From Andreprevotia lacus DSM 23236 (GTDB taxonomy: Bacteria > Pseudomonadota > Gammaproteobacteria > Burkholderiales > Chitinibacteraceae): a stretch of 64,000 nt of DNA. Each line of letters starts with the position of its first letter. Within the stretch, counting starts at the first letter, position 1. The translations under genes were made by a program, and so were the position numbers. The notes under the pieces are model-generated. The model searched no databases, had not been told where the DNA came from, and saw only the letters and a list, made by a program, of their open reading frames with translations. This document shows, in pieces, positions 1 through 9,928 of this stretch. The stretch lies in the NCBI RefSeq assembly GCF_900176275.1, contig NZ_FWXD01000008.1, forward strand, positions 1 through 64,000. The letters are read 5' to 3'.

Positions 1-3000
1 GCAGGCAATGTGCAGGACATCTACCCGCTGGCGCCGTTGCAGGAGGGGATTCTGTTTCATCATCTGATGGACAGCGACGGTGATGCCTATCTGTTGCCCA
101 GTCTGTATGGCTTTGCCAGCAAGGCGCAGCTGGAGCGTGTGCTGGCTGCGTTGCAACAGGTGATAAACCGCCATGACATCCTGCGCACCCGTCTGGCTTG
201 GGATGGCTTGAGCCAACCAGTGCAGGTAGTGCTGCGGCAGGTGCAGTTGCCGGTAGTCGAGCTGGAGCTGGACCCGCAGCAAGTGGCTGAGGTGCAGTTG
301 CAGGAACGCTTTGACCCAGCGCATACCCGCATCGCCATTGATGAGGCGCCGCTGCTGCGCTGCCATATTGCCGAGGAGGCTGGCAGCGGCCGCTGGCTGT
401 TGCATGTGCTGGCACACCATCTGGTGATTGATCACACCACGGTGGAGCTGTTGCTGAACGAGGCGCAGCAGATTGAAGCCGGCCGTGTGGCCGAGTTGCC
501 CGCACCGCTGCCGTTCCGCAACTTTGTGGCGCAAGCGCGGCTGGGTGTCAGCGCGCAGGAGCACGAAGACTTTTTCCGCAAGATGCTGGGGGATGTCGAC
601 GAGCCGACCGCACCGTTCGGCATGCTGGATGTGCAGAGCGATGGTCTGGACATCGATGAAGCCCACCTGCTGCTGGAGGGCGAGCTGACTGCTGCGTTGC
701 GCAACCAGGCCCGTGCGCGTGGCGTCAGCGTGGCCAGTCTGATGCATCTGGCGTGGGCGCTGGTGCTGGCGCGGACGACGGGGCGTGATGACGTGGTGTT
801 CGGTACCGTGTTGTTTGGCCGTCTGCAGGGCGGCGCACAGGCTGACCGTGTGCTGGGCATGTTCATCAATACCCTGCCGGTACGGGTGCAATTGACCGGC
901 TTGGGCGTGGCGGATGCGTTGAAGCAGACGCACCAGCTGCTGGCGCAATTGCTGCGCCACGAGCACGCGCCGCTGGCACTGGCACAGCGTTGCAGTGCGG
1001 TCGGACCGCTCGCACCGCTGTTCACCGCCTTGCTCAACTATCGACACACGCCTCTGGAAACCGATTTCGAGGCGGCCGTGGCAGAATCGGGCGCTGCTGT
1101 GCCGACGGCAGAGGAGCTGGTCGAGGAAATCTCTGCCCGCGAGCGCACCAACTATCCGCTGGGTCTGTCAGTCGACGATCTGGGGCAGGCCATAGTGCTG
1201 ACCGCGCAAGTGGCTGCACCGGTGACGGCGCAACAGGTTTGCGAGCTGATGAATGGCGCACTGCAGGCTGTCGTGAGCGCGTTGCAGCAGACACCATCGC
1301 AGGCGGTGGCAGAGCTGGATGTGCTGCCCGCAGCGCAGCGAGACCTGCTGGTAGCACGGTGGAACGACACGGAGGCACCATTTGCCGATACGCAGTGCCT
1401 GCACGAGCTGTTCGAGCAACAGGCTGCGCTGCGGCCGGATGCGCTGGCGCTGGTGCATGGCGATATCGAACTGAGCTACGGCGAGCTGAATGCTGCGGCC
1501 AACCGTTTGGCACGCCATCTGCGTGCGCGTGGTTTGCAGACAGAAGGGCGCGTGGCGCTGTTTGCCGAGCGCGGCGTGGCGCTGGTGCAGGCGATACTGG
1601 CCGTACACAAGGCTGGCGGTGCCTATGTACCGCTGGACCCGGCCTATCCGGAAGAAAGGCTGGTCTACATGCTGCGCGATAGCGCACCGCAGCTGGTATT
1701 GAGCTGCGGCGGCCATTACCCGGACGTGCTGGAACAGGCCGGCGTTGAAGACACGAGGGTAATCGATCTGCTGGCCGATCAGGCAAGCTGGGCTGGTGAG
1801 GCTACGGCCAATTTGCCTGCCGCCGAAGTGGGGCTGACGCCGCGCAGTCTGGCCTATGTGATTTACACCTCCGGTTCCACCGGCCAGCCCAAGGGCGTGA
1901 TGAACGCGCATCGCGGGCTGACCAATCTGGTGCAGGCGCAGATCGATGCGTTTGGGGTGACCGCCAATAGCCGCGTGCTGCAGTTTGCATCGCCGAGCTT
2001 TGACGCCAGCATTTCCGAGGTCGGCATGGCGCTGGCCTGCGGTGCAGCACTGTGCCTGGCCCCGCGCGATGCGATGATGCCGGGGCGCCCGCTGCTGCAG
2101 ACGTTGCATCAAAAACGCATCAGCCACGTGACCTTGCCGCCGTCGGCCTTGCCGGTATGTGAAGCTGAACACGATTTGCCCTTCCACGCCGAAACGCTGA
2201 TCGTGGCCGGCGAGGCGATCCAGCCCAAGGATGCCAACCGCTGGAGCGAAGGTCGCCGCTTGATCAACGCCTACGGCCCGACCGAGGCAGCGGTGTGTGC
2301 CACTACCCATCTGTGCCAGCCCGAACCTTTGGCCAGCGTGGTGCCCATCGGCAAGCCGATTGCCAATGTGCGCGTCTATCTGCTGGATGCACGCCTGCGC
2401 CCGGTACCGCTGCATGCGGCCGGCGAGCTGTATATCGGTGGCGTTGGGGTTGCGCGTGGCTATCTCAACCAGCCGGGCATGACGGCAGAACGCTTCATCC
2501 GCGATCCGTTCAGCAATGATCCATCGGCAAGGCTGTACAAGACGGGCGATCTGGGCCGCTGGCGCGCTGACGGGGCTATCGAGTACCTGGGCCGCAATGA
2601 CTTCCAGGTGAAAGTGCGTGGTTTCCGTATCGAGCTGGGTGAGATCGAAGCACGGCTGAGCCATTGCCCGGAAATCCAGGAAGTTGCGGTGCTGGCGCGC
2701 GAGGATGTCGCGGGCGACAAGCGGCTGGTGGCGTATTACGTCGGCGCTGCCAGCGTGGAAGCGCTGCGTGCCTATGCACTCGATAACCTGCCGCAGCACA
2801 TGGTGCCGCAGCTTTACGTACAACTGGCACGCATGCCGCTCACCCCCAACGGCAAGCTGGATCGCAAGGCCTTGCCGGCGCCGGAGCAGGGTGATTACGG
2901 CAGTCGCGCCTATGTGGCCCCGCAGGGCGAGACCGAAATCGCCATGGCCGGGCTGTGGGCCGCCGTGCTGCAACTGGAGCAGATCGGCCGAGACGACAGC

Positions 3001-4008
3001 TTCTTCGAGCTGGGCGGGCACTCCCTGCTGGCGGTGCAGCTGCTGTCACGCGTGCGCCAGCATTTTGCGGTGGACGTGCCGCTGATGCTGCTGTTCCTCA
3101 AACCCACACTGGCCGAGTTCAGTGCCGCCATCGCGGCCGACCAGCTGGCGCTGCATGCTGGCGCTTTGCTGACAAAGCTGCGCGAGGGGAATGACGAGCT
3201 GCCGCTGTTCTTCATTCACGCGCTTGAAGGAAATGTTGGCTACGCTGCTGACCTTGCGCAGTGGTTGGCGCCCGGCCTGCCGGTGTACGGCTTGAACGCG
3301 ATGGGGCTGAACGAGGGCGAAATGCCGCTGCGCAGTATCGAAACCATGGCCACGCGCTATCTGCAGGCAGTGCGGCAAGCGCAGCCGCAGGGCCCGTACC
3401 GGCTGGCGAGCTGGTCGGCTGGCGGCAAGGTGGCCTACGAGATGGCCCACCAGCTGCAACAGGCCGGCGAGGTGGTCGAATTCCTGGGGTTGGTCGACAC
3501 ACTATTCCAGAACCAGGCCATGAGCGACGAGCTGAACAAATGGCTGAGCGATCCGGCACAGGCCAGCGAGGCCGAACGCGACCGGGCCATGTTGCTGCTC
3601 AATCTGCAGCACGTGATCGGGTTGCCGCAGAAGAAAGTGAAACAACTGGCGCAATTGCCGACCGTGGACGACATCCTGGCCGCTGTGGCAGGTGAGTTCG
3701 ACGAACAGGAGCTGCAGGAAATCGATATGTACAAGCGCAACAACGCCATGCAAAGCGCGTTTGTCGAGGCGGTCAGCGCTTATCAGCCGCCGCACAACAG
3801 CGTGCCGGTGCATTTGTTCGCCGCGACCGATTCGCAACGCAAAGACAAGTCGCTGGGCTGGGCGCCCTTGCTGCAAGGGCGGCTGAGCATCGTGCCGGTC
3901 AAGGGCAATCACCAGTCCATCATGCAAACACCGCGTATTGCCGTGCTGGGCCAGGTGCTGTCTGCCGCGCTGCCACGCCAGTCTGCCGCCGTGGTGGTTG
4001 AAGCATGA
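1..4008 (+). CDS. Nonribosomal peptide synthetase, terminal module (C/E-A-PCP-TE), 5'-truncated
   Basis: The reading frame is open at base 1, so this is the last module of a larger synthetase; the GTG at base 10 is an internal codon. A condensation domain comes first. It carries the extended N-terminal His motif HHLxxxxGD (bases 58-84), typical of dual condensation/epimerisation domains, and HHLVIDH (from base 415) at the catalytic site. The adenylation domain follows, with YTSGSTGQPKG near 1864 and AYGPTEAAVCATT near 2269. Reading the pocket residues against GrsA gives roughly D-A-S-S-I-A-A-V-C-K, close to aromatic (Phe/Tyr/Trp) codes. The carrier serine is in LGGHSL (codon 1008). A C-terminal type I thioesterase has SWSAGG (Ser codon 1139, with Ser replacing the usual first Gly) and a late GNH histidine, so this module ends the chain and releases the product. 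The stop codon overlaps the start of the efflux genes (ATGA), implying co-expression with an exporter. The product cannot be named. Confidence 0.95.
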   Translation, partial: AGNVQDIYPLAPLQEGILFHHLMDSDGDAYLLPSLYGFASKAQLERVLAALQQVINRHDILRTRLAWDGLSQPVQVVLRQVQLPVVELELDPQQVAEVQLQERFDPAHTRIAIDEAPLLRCHIAEEAGSGRWLLHVLAHHLVIDHTTVELLLNEAQQIEAGRVAELPAPLPFRNFVAQARLGVSAQEHEDFFRKMLGDVDEPTAPFGMLDVQSDGLDIDEAHLLLEGELTAALRNQARARGVSVASLMHLAWALVLARTTGRDDVVFGTVLFGRLQGGAQADRVLGMFINTLPVRVQLTGLGVADALKQTHQLLAQLLRHEHAPLALAQRCSAVGPLAPLFTALLNYRHTPLETDFEAAVAESGAAVPTAEELVEEISARERTNYPLGLSVDDLGQAIVLTAQVAAPVTAQQVCELMNGALQAVVSALQQTPSQAVAELDVLPAAQRDLLVARWNDTEAPFADTQCLHELFEQQAALRPDALALVHGDIELSYGELNAAANRLARHLRARGLQTEGRVALFAERGVALVQAILAVHKAGGAYVPLDPAYPEERLVYMLRDSAPQLVLSCGGHYPDVLEQAGVEDTRVIDLLADQASWAGEATANLPAAEVGLTPRSLAYVIYTSGSTGQPKGVMNAHRGLTNLVQAQIDAFGVTANSRVLQFASPSFDASISEVGMALACGAALCLAPRDAMMPGRPLLQTLHQKRISHVTLPPSALPVCEAEHDLPFHAETLIVAGEAIQPKDANRWSEGRRLINAYGPTEAAVCATTHLCQPEPLASVVPIGKPIANVRVYLLDARLRPVPLHAAGELYIGGVGVARGYLNQPGMTAERFIRDPFSNDPSARLYKTGDLGRWRADGAIEYLGRNDFQVKVRGFRIELGEIEARLSHCPEIQEVAVLAREDVAGDKRLVAYYVGAASVEALRAYALDNLPQHMVPQLYVQLARMPLTPNGKLDRKALPAPEQGDYGSRAYVAPQGETEIAMAGLWAAVLQLEQIGRDDSFFELGGHSLLAVQLLSRVRQHFAVDVPLMLLFLKPTLAEFSAAIAADQLALHAGALLTKLREGNDELPLFFIHALEGNVGYAADLAQWLAPGLPVYGLNAMGLNEGEMPLRSIETMATRYLQAVRQAQPQGPYRLASWSAGGKVAYEMAHQLQQAGEVVEFLGLVDTLFQNQAMSDELNKWLSDPAQASEAERDRAMLLLNLQHVIGLPQKKVKQLAQLPTVDDILAAVAGEFDEQELQEIDMYKRNNAMQSAFVEAVSAYQPPHNSVPVHLFAATDSQRKDKSLGWAPLLQGRLSIVPVKGNHQSIMQTPRIAVLGQVLSAALPRQSAAVVVEA

Positions 4009-5495
4009 TGGGCGTGCCTGTGAGAAACCTGCCGCGCCTTGGCGTGCTGTTGCTGGCCATGTCGCTGACCGGCTGCATCACGGTGGGGCCGGATTTTCAG
4101 GCGCCCGACCTCAAACAGGCCGGTGTGCCCGAGCAATGGGCTGCCAGCACGCCAGCGGGTGCCGCCGTGATGGATACATCGCGCTGGTGGGCTCAATTCA
4201 ACGACAACGAACTGTCTGCACTGATCGACAGCGCGCAGCACAACAACCCGACAGTGGATGCGGCACTGGCACGCATCCGCCAGGCAAGAGCGACTGCAGG
4301 CAGCAGCCGTTCTGCACTGCTGCCCAAGCTGAACGGCACTGCCGGCATCAACCGCAATGGCTCCAGCTCGTCCGACACTGAGGGCGTGTATGTGCCGCTG
4401 AACACCAACCGGTCAGCTTCGCTCGATCTGAGTTGGGAGCTGGACCTGTTTGGCGGTACGCGGCGCGGTGTCGAGTCGGCCAAGGCGCAACTGGCTGCGC
4501 GCCAGGCTGATCTGCATGGTGCCCAGGTGGCGCTGGCGGCAGAGGTGGCCAACACCTATCTGCAGGCCCGCTATGCGCAGGCGATGACGAGCATTGCCGA
4601 GACCGATCTTGAATCGCGCGGCAATACCGATGCACTCACCCAGCGCAAGCTGGATGCCGGCTTTGCCGCCCCGGCCGATGTGGACCGTACCGTGGCCTCG
4701 GTGGCCGAGGCCCGCAGCACGCTGAAAACTTGGCAGGCCAACTACGCCAGCGCGCTCAACCAGCTGGTGGCGCTGACCGGCTTGCCCTATGCCGATCTCT
4801 ACCGGCGGCTGAATGCCGGTACGGCGCAAATCCCGCGTGCACCCGCTGCCGTATGGAACCTGGTGCCGGCGCAGGCCATTGCCCAGCGGCCAGACGTCGC
4901 ATCCGCCGAGCGCATGCTGGAAGCCGCCAACGCCAATATCGGTGTTGCGCAGGCTGCGCGCCTGCCGTCGGTCAAGCTGCTGGGCTCCATCGGCTTCAAC
5001 CAGAGCACGTACTACGGCAGCGACCTCAAGACCACGCTACATCCCTGGTCGTTCGGCCCGTCGGTTTCGCTGCCGCTGTTTGATGGCGGCAAGGGCGCAT
5101 CGGATGTCGATTATGCGCGCGGGCTCTATCAGGAGGCCATGGCGTCCTATCAGGGCAAGGTACGCAATGCCGTGCTCGAAGTGGAAAACGCGCTGGTGCG
5201 CGTGAATGCAGCGGCGCAGCGGCTCGATGACGTCGAGCTGGCACGGCAGGGCTACCAGCGCTACTTCGACGCCACCAATGTCCAGTACCGCGAAGGTGCC
5301 GCCAGCCTGCTGGCGCTTGAAGAGGCGAGGCGCGTGTTGCTGTCCAGCCAACAGGCGCGCTATGCCGAGCAGCTGGAGCAGGCCCAGTCGTGGATTTCGC
5401 TCTACAAGGCGGTGGGTGGTGGCTGGCAGACCGCTCCCGATGACAACGAACAACCCGGCATTCTTGCCCAACTTACCGATGCGTTGACCCCATGA
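4005..5495 (+). CDS. RND efflux outer-membrane lipoprotein (NodT/OprM family)
   Basis: This is the outer-membrane channel of a tripartite efflux pump. The N-terminus is a lipoprotein signal ending in LTGC (Cys near residue 24), followed by VGPDF and W-[AGS] motifs typical of NodT/OprM-type factors. The 496 residues match the usual length. Two long helical repeats rich in Ala, Gln and Glu correspond to the TolC-type barrel/hairpin halves. The ATG at 4005 overlaps the NRPS stop codon (ATGA); an ATG at 4008 is an alternative start. The 3' end overlaps the adaptor gene in the same way. Position and overlap indicate that the channel serves export of the NRPS product, which is an inference. The family call is firm. 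Confidence 0.95.
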   Translation: MMGVPVRNLPRLGVLLLAMSLTGCITVGPDFQAPDLKQAGVPEQWAASTPAGAAVMDTSRWWAQFNDNELSALIDSAQHNNPTVDAALARIRQARATAGSSRSALLPKLNGTAGINRNGSSSSDTEGVYVPLNTNRSASLDLSWELDLFGGTRRGVESAKAQLAARQADLHGAQVALAAEVANTYLQARYAQAMTSIAETDLESRGNTDALTQRKLDAGFAAPADVDRTVASVAEARSTLKTWQANYASALNQLVALTGLPYADLYRRLNAGTAQIPRAPAAVWNLVPAQAIAQRPDVASAERMLEAANANIGVAQAARLPSVKLLGSIGFNQSTYYGSDLKTTLHPWSFGPSVSLPLFDGGKGASDVDYARGLYQEAMASYQGKVRNAVLEVENALVRVNAAAQRLDDVELARQGYQRYFDATNVQYREGAASLLALEEARRVLLSSQQARYAEQLEQAQSWISLYKAVGGGWQTAPDDNEQPGILAQLTDALTP

Positions 5496-6631
5496 TGATG
5501 CGATACAAGCCTTTACATGCCTTTTTGCTGGTTTTGCCGGCACTGTCCTGCGTGGCGTTGACCGGTTGTGACAACGCCGTTTCGGCACCGGATGCCAAGC
5601 AGGAAAGCAAGCCCGCGCTGGCCGTTTCACTGGTGGCACCGCGCACGCAGCCCTGGTCGGAGACCATTTCTGCCAGCGGCACCATTCAAGCCTGGCAGCA
5701 AGTCAGCATCGGTGCCGAGATCAACGGGGTGCGCATGGTGGACGTGCTGGCCAGCGTGGGCGATACCGTGCGCAAGGGCCAACTGCTGGCCAAGCTGGAC
5801 GATGCGGGCATCCGCGTTGATCTGGCCTTGCAGCGCGCATTGCTGGATGAGGCGCAAGCCAATTACGCGCAGGCCCAGCTCTCGTACGAACGGGCCAAAA
5901 AGCTGGATGAGTCGCGCGCCATCAGCCGGCAGGACCTGCTGGGCTATGAGACAGCAGCCAAAACCGGTGCCGCCAAGCTGGCGGTAGCCAAGGCTCAGGT
6001 TGAGGGGCTGGAGCTCAAGCTGCAGTACACAAGGATTGTTGCGCCCGATGATGGCGTGATCGCGGCCAGCAATGCCTCTGTGGGCGCGATGAGCGATGCC
6101 GGCGGTGAATTGTTCAAACTGATCCGCAAGGGCCGCATCGAGTGGCGTGCCGAGCTGCGCCCCGAGCAGCAGGCCCGGATCGAGGTCGGGCAGGATGTGA
6201 CGCTGCATGACCCGCTGGGGCAGGCCGTGCAGGGCAAGGTACGCCAGCTGGCGCCGACGGCTGATCGCGATTCGCGCAGTGCGCTGGTGTATGTCGACGT
6301 GGCGCCCAGCAAGGTGCTCAAGCCCGGCGTACTGGTGACCGGCGAGTTCGCCATTGCCAACAAGCCCGCCATGACGGTGCCACAAACCGCGCTGGTGCTG
6401 CGCGATGGCTTCAACTATGTGATGCGGGTTGATCCGGCGCAACTGGTCAAGCCCGTCAAGGTGGCCGTGGGCGCGCGCCGGGGCAAGGATGTCGAAATCA
6501 CCGACGGCCTGACCGTGAATGACCGCGTGGTGGCTCAGGGCGGTGCCTTTCTGCAGGAGGGCGACAAAGTCAGCGTGGTGGATGGTGCGAATGCTGCCAA
6601 GGACAAACCAGCCAGCAAGGGCAAGTCATGA
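5492..6631 (+). CDS. RND efflux periplasmic adaptor (membrane fusion protein, HlyD/AcrA type), lipoprotein
   Basis: This is the periplasmic adaptor linking the inner-membrane RND pump to the outer-membrane channel. A lipoprotein signal ends at LTGC (Cys near residue 27). Next come a first lipoyl half-motif (GDTVRKGQLLAKLD), an alpha-helical hairpin rich in Gln, Ala and Arg (about residues 105-165), the second lipoyl half (YTRIVAPDDGVIAA) and beta-barrel and membrane-proximal domains, as in AcrA/MexA. The length of 379 residues is typical. Three consecutive in-frame ATG codons at the start (5492, 5495, 5498) leave the exact first residue open. ATGA overlaps occur at both ends, so it is translated from the same message as the NRPS and the pump. 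Confidence 0.95.
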   Translation: MMMRYKPLHAFLLVLPALSCVALTGCDNAVSAPDAKQESKPALAVSLVAPRTQPWSETISASGTIQAWQQVSIGAEINGVRMVDVLASVGDTVRKGQLLAKLDDAGIRVDLALQRALLDEAQANYAQAQLSYERAKKLDESRAISRQDLLGYETAAKTGAAKLAVAKAQVEGLELKLQYTRIVAPDDGVIAASNASVGAMSDAGGELFKLIRKGRIEWRAELRPEQQARIEVGQDVTLHDPLGQAVQGKVRQLAPTADRDSRSALVYVDVAPSKVLKPGVLVTGEFAIANKPAMTVPQTALVLRDGFNYVMRVDPAQLVKPVKVAVGARRGKDVEITDGLTVNDRVVAQGGAFLQEGDKVSVVDGANAAKDKPASKGKS

Positions 6632-9600
6632 ATTTTTCGGCCTGGTCCATACGCCGCCCCATTCCGTCCATCCTGTTGTTCGTGGTGCTGACGCTGGCGG
6701 GTTTGTTGGGGTTTGATCGCCTGCAGATCCGTGATCTGCCCGATATCGATCTGCCGGCGATTACAGTGGGCGTGGTGCTGCCCGGCGCCACGCCGTCGCA
6801 AATGGAAACCGAAGTCACCCGCAAGGTGGAAAACGCGCTGGCGGGCCTGGGGCAAGTCGATCACATCGGCTCGACGGTAATCGAAGGTGCTTCGGAAACC
6901 ACGCTGACATTCCGGTTGAACAAGAACATGCAGGATGCGATGGAGGAGGTGCGCAATGCGCTCTCGTCGATCCGTGCATCCTTGCCGCCGGATGTGCGCG
7001 ACCCGCTGATATCGCGCGTGCGCACCAGCGGCTCGCCCATCCTTACTTATGCCGTGGATTCGGCCAGCCTGGATGAGGTCGATTTGTCCTGGTTCGTTGA
7101 CGATACCTTGGGCAAAACGCTGCTGAGCGTGTCCGGCGTGGGCCAGATCACCCGCCAGGGTGGTGTGCGGCGCGAAGTAGCGGTCGAGCTGGACCCGACC
7201 CGGCTGAAATCGCTGAATGTGACCGCGGCAGACGTCGGCAACCAGATTCTGGCCGTGCAGCAGGATGCAGCCGGTGGCCACGGCCGGGTTGGTGGTGGCG
7301 AGCAATCGCTGCGCGCCTATGGCATGGCACGCTCGGTGGATGATCTGGCCAACCTGCCCATACCGCTGGCCGGTGGTCAGCAAAGCGTACGGCTGGGCGA
7401 TATTGCCGAGGTGAAAGACACCACCTCCGAGCGGCGCAATATGGCCCTGCTCAACGGCAAGTCGGTGGTGAGTTTCCAGATCCTGATGGCCAAGGGTGCC
7501 AGCGAAGTCGATGTGGCAGCCCGCGTGCGCGCCGCCATCGCCGGGCTGGCCACCCGCTATCCGCAGGTGCACATCAACGAAGTCAGCAGTACCGTGGGCT
7601 TTACCCAGCAGCAGTATGACGATTCGATGCGTACCTTGTTCGAGGGCATGCTGCTGACCGTGGTGGTGGTGTGGCTGTTCCTGCGTGACTGGCGTGCAAC
7701 GGCCATCTCTGCGGTGACCTTGCCGCTGGCGGTGTTGCCGGCCTTTCTGGTGATGTATCTGCTGGGCTATACGCTCAATACGGTGACCTTGCTGGCCTTG
7801 ACGCTGGTGATCGGTTTTCTGGTCGACGATGCAATCGTCGAGGTGGAAAACATCGAGCGCCATCTGCACATGGGCAAAACGCCATTCCAGGCCGCGCTGG
7901 ATGCGGCAGACGAGATCGGCCTGGCGGTGATTGCCACCTCGCTGGCGCTGGTTGGTGTGTTTCTGCCCATGGCCTTCATCGGCGGGGCATCCGGTGTGAT
8001 TTTCCAGCAATTCGGGCTGACGACCTCGGTTGCCGTGCTGGCTTCCTTGCTGGTGGCTCGTTTGCTCACGCCGATGATGGCGGCCTATCTGCTCAAGGCC
8101 GGCGTCAAGCTGGTCCCGTCAGCACAACCCGAAGCCCCGGCTGAGCCGGGCCGCCTGATGCGGCGCTACCTGCGCGTGCTGCACTGGTGTCTGGCGCACC
8201 CGCGCAAGACGTCCGTGATGGCTGGCGCATTCTTCGTGCTGTCGCTGCTGTTTGCCGCCACATTGCCGGAGGATTTCATTCCGGCCGATGACTCGAACGA
8301 AGTCACCGTCAACGTCACCGCGCCACCCGGCCAGACCATGGATGACACGGTGGCCGTGGTCGAGGCCGTGCGCGCTGCAGCCCTGCACGAGCCGGAGGTG
8401 CAAAGCGTGTTTGCATCCATAGGTCTGGGCAGCCAGCTGGGCGGTGACAGCGGCGCCGGCATTGGCGACGTGGATAATGCCACCGTGCTGCTCACCCTGA
8501 AGAAGGATCGCCAGCGCTCGCGTCAGCAGGTGGAGGCCGCGTTGCGCGAGCGACTGGGGCATGTGCCGGGCGCACGTTTCTCCATCGGCTCAGGTGATTC
8601 GGGCGAGAAATACTCGATGGTGCTGTCCGGCGACGACCCGGTGCAGCTGCAATCTGCCGCGCTGGCGCTGGCGCGTGATATGCGTGGCCTGCAGGGCTTC
8701 GGCAATGTCAGCACCACGGCCAGCCTGTTGCGGCCGGAAATCGTTGTGCACCGCAATCCCACTCAGGCGGCCGATCTGGGCGTATCCACGCTGGCGCTGA
8801 GCCAGGTACTGCGCGTGGCGACCGATGGCGAATACGACATCAACCTGCCCAAGCTGAATCTGCCGGCACGGCAGGTGCCCATCCGCGTGCGGCTGGACGA
8901 ACGCTCGCGGCGCGATCTGGATGCGCTGGGCCAGCTGCGCGTGCCTGCACGCAGCGGCACGGTGCCGCTCGCAACGGTGGCGAGTTTCTCGGTGGAGAGC
9001 GGGCCATCGCGCATCGAGCGCTACAACCGGTCGCGCAACATCACGGTGGACATGGAGCTTAACGGCCGCTCGCTCAGCGATGCTGCCGCGCTGGTTGATG
9101 CGCTGCCGGCAATGAAGCAACTGCCGCCTGGTGTGCACCGGGTCGAGGTCGGTGATCTGGAGTCGCAGAAGGAACTGATGAGCAACTTCCTGTTTGCCAT
9201 CCTGGCTGGCATCGTGTGCGTTTACGTGGTGCTGGTGCTGCTGTTCGATGATTTCCTGCAACCCGGCACCATCCTGTCGGCAGTGCCGCTGGCAGCGGGT
9301 GGTGCGTTTGCGGCCCTGTGGATATGCGACTTTGGCTTCTCCATGTCATCGCTGATCGGCATCATCATGCTGGTCGGGGTGGTGACCAAGAACTCCATCC
9401 TGCTGGTGGACTACGCCATCATGGCCGAGCGGGACGAGGGCATGTCCCGCACCGACGCCATTGTCGATGCCTGCCGCAAGCGTGCGCGCCCCATCATGAT
9501 GACCACCCTGGCCATGGTGGCCGGCATGCTGCCCATGGCATTCGGCTTGAATGGCGATGCCAGCTTCCGCGCCCCCATGGCGGTGGTGGTGATTGGCGGG

Positions 9601-9744
9601 CTGCTGTCTTCCACTGTGCTCAGCCTGCTGGTAGTGCCGGTAGTGTATGAAATGGTCGATGGCCTGCGCTTGCGCGGCCGGCGCTGGTTCTCGCGTCGCC
9701 CGCCCAAGGCGATAGCGCCGGTTCCTGCGGAGTCTGCGGGCTGA
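6628..9744 (+). CDS. RND multidrug/peptide efflux permease (HAE-1/AcrB family)
   Basis: This is the inner-membrane proton-driven pump of the tripartite system. The 1038 residues fit the HAE-1 family. It opens with a first transmembrane helix after SIRRPIPSILL, then a large periplasmic loop, helices TM2-6, a second periplasmic loop and TM8-12. The proton-relay residues are present: adjacent aspartates D400 and D401 in GFLVDDAIVEVEN and Lys921 in VGVVTKNSILL. The start overlaps the adaptor stop (ATGA at 6628-6631). It is the last gene of the NRPS/efflux operon; the next gene has its own promoter-like sequence after a 184-bp gap. Export of the peptide product is inferred from context, and a broader drug-efflux role cannot be excluded. 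Confidence 0.96.
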   Translation: MNFSAWSIRRPIPSILLFVVLTLAGLLGFDRLQIRDLPDIDLPAITVGVVLPGATPSQMETEVTRKVENALAGLGQVDHIGSTVIEGASETTLTFRLNKNMQDAMEEVRNALSSIRASLPPDVRDPLISRVRTSGSPILTYAVDSASLDEVDLSWFVDDTLGKTLLSVSGVGQITRQGGVRREVAVELDPTRLKSLNVTAADVGNQILAVQQDAAGGHGRVGGGEQSLRAYGMARSVDDLANLPIPLAGGQQSVRLGDIAEVKDTTSERRNMALLNGKSVVSFQILMAKGASEVDVAARVRAAIAGLATRYPQVHINEVSSTVGFTQQQYDDSMRTLFEGMLLTVVVVWLFLRDWRATAISAVTLPLAVLPAFLVMYLLGYTLNTVTLLALTLVIGFLVDDAIVEVENIERHLHMGKTPFQAALDAADEIGLAVIATSLALVGVFLPMAFIGGASGVIFQQFGLTTSVAVLASLLVARLLTPMMAAYLLKAGVKLVPSAQPEAPAEPGRLMRRYLRVLHWCLAHPRKTSVMAGAFFVLSLLFAATLPEDFIPADDSNEVTVNVTAPPGQTMDDTVAVVEAVRAAALHEPEVQSVFASIGLGSQLGGDSGAGIGDVDNATVLLTLKKDRQRSRQQVEAALRERLGHVPGARFSIGSGDSGEKYSMVLSGDDPVQLQSAALALARDMRGLQGFGNVSTTASLLRPEIVVHRNPTQAADLGVSTLALSQVLRVATDGEYDINLPKLNLPARQVPIRVRLDERSRRDLDALGQLRVPARSGTVPLATVASFSVESGPSRIERYNRSRNITVDMELNGRSLSDAAALVDALPAMKQLPPGVHRVEVGDLESQKELMSNFLFAILAGIVCVYVVLVLLFDDFLQPGTILSAVPLAAGGAFAALWICDFGFSMSSLIGIIMLVGVVTKNSILLVDYAIMAERDEGMSRTDAIVDACRKRARPIMMTTLAMVAGMLPMAFGLNGDASFRAPMAVVVIGGLLSSTVLSLLVVPVVYEMVDGLRLRGRRWFSRRPPKAIAPVPAESAG

Positions 9745-9765
9745 TCTTGCCTCTGTTCCCGCTGC

Positions 9766-9799
9766 CCCGTGCCTTTGCCGCTTGATGGCTGGGCACGGG
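9766..9799 (+). terminator. Hairpin after the NRPS/efflux operon, possible terminator
   Basis: Arms CCCGTGCC (9766-9773) and GGCACGGG (9792-9799) pair perfectly across an 18-base loop, 22 bases after the pump stop codon. No T-run follows directly, so intrinsic termination is uncertain; it may instead protect the mRNA 3' end. Confidence 0.35.
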
Positions 9800-9840
9800 C
9801 GCGCCCTCAAGTGATCCCGCTCGCACCCGACCGGGTATTT

Positions 9841-9869
9841 TTTACGCCTTGCTTTCTCATTGCTGTAAT
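9841..9869 (+). promoter_or_regulatory. Sigma-70-type promoter for the lipoprotein hydrolase
   Basis: TTTACG (9841-9846), a 17-base spacer and TGTAAT (9864-9869) match the -35 and -10 elements at 4 of 6 and 5 of 6 positions. It lies about 60 bases upstream of the ATG at 9929, in the only noncoding gap before that gene. Confidence 0.45.
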
Positions 9870-9928
9870 TTCCCGGCGTTGAAATGCAGCCTGTCCGGCC
9901 CCGTGTGGGGCTATTGGAGATTGAAACC

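Noticed and set aside
1168-3021. A 617-codon open frame on the minus strand of the NRPS gene
   Set aside because: It is a shadow of a high-GC gene; the sequence has no protein-like motif, while the plus strand encodes clear C, A, PCP and TE domains.
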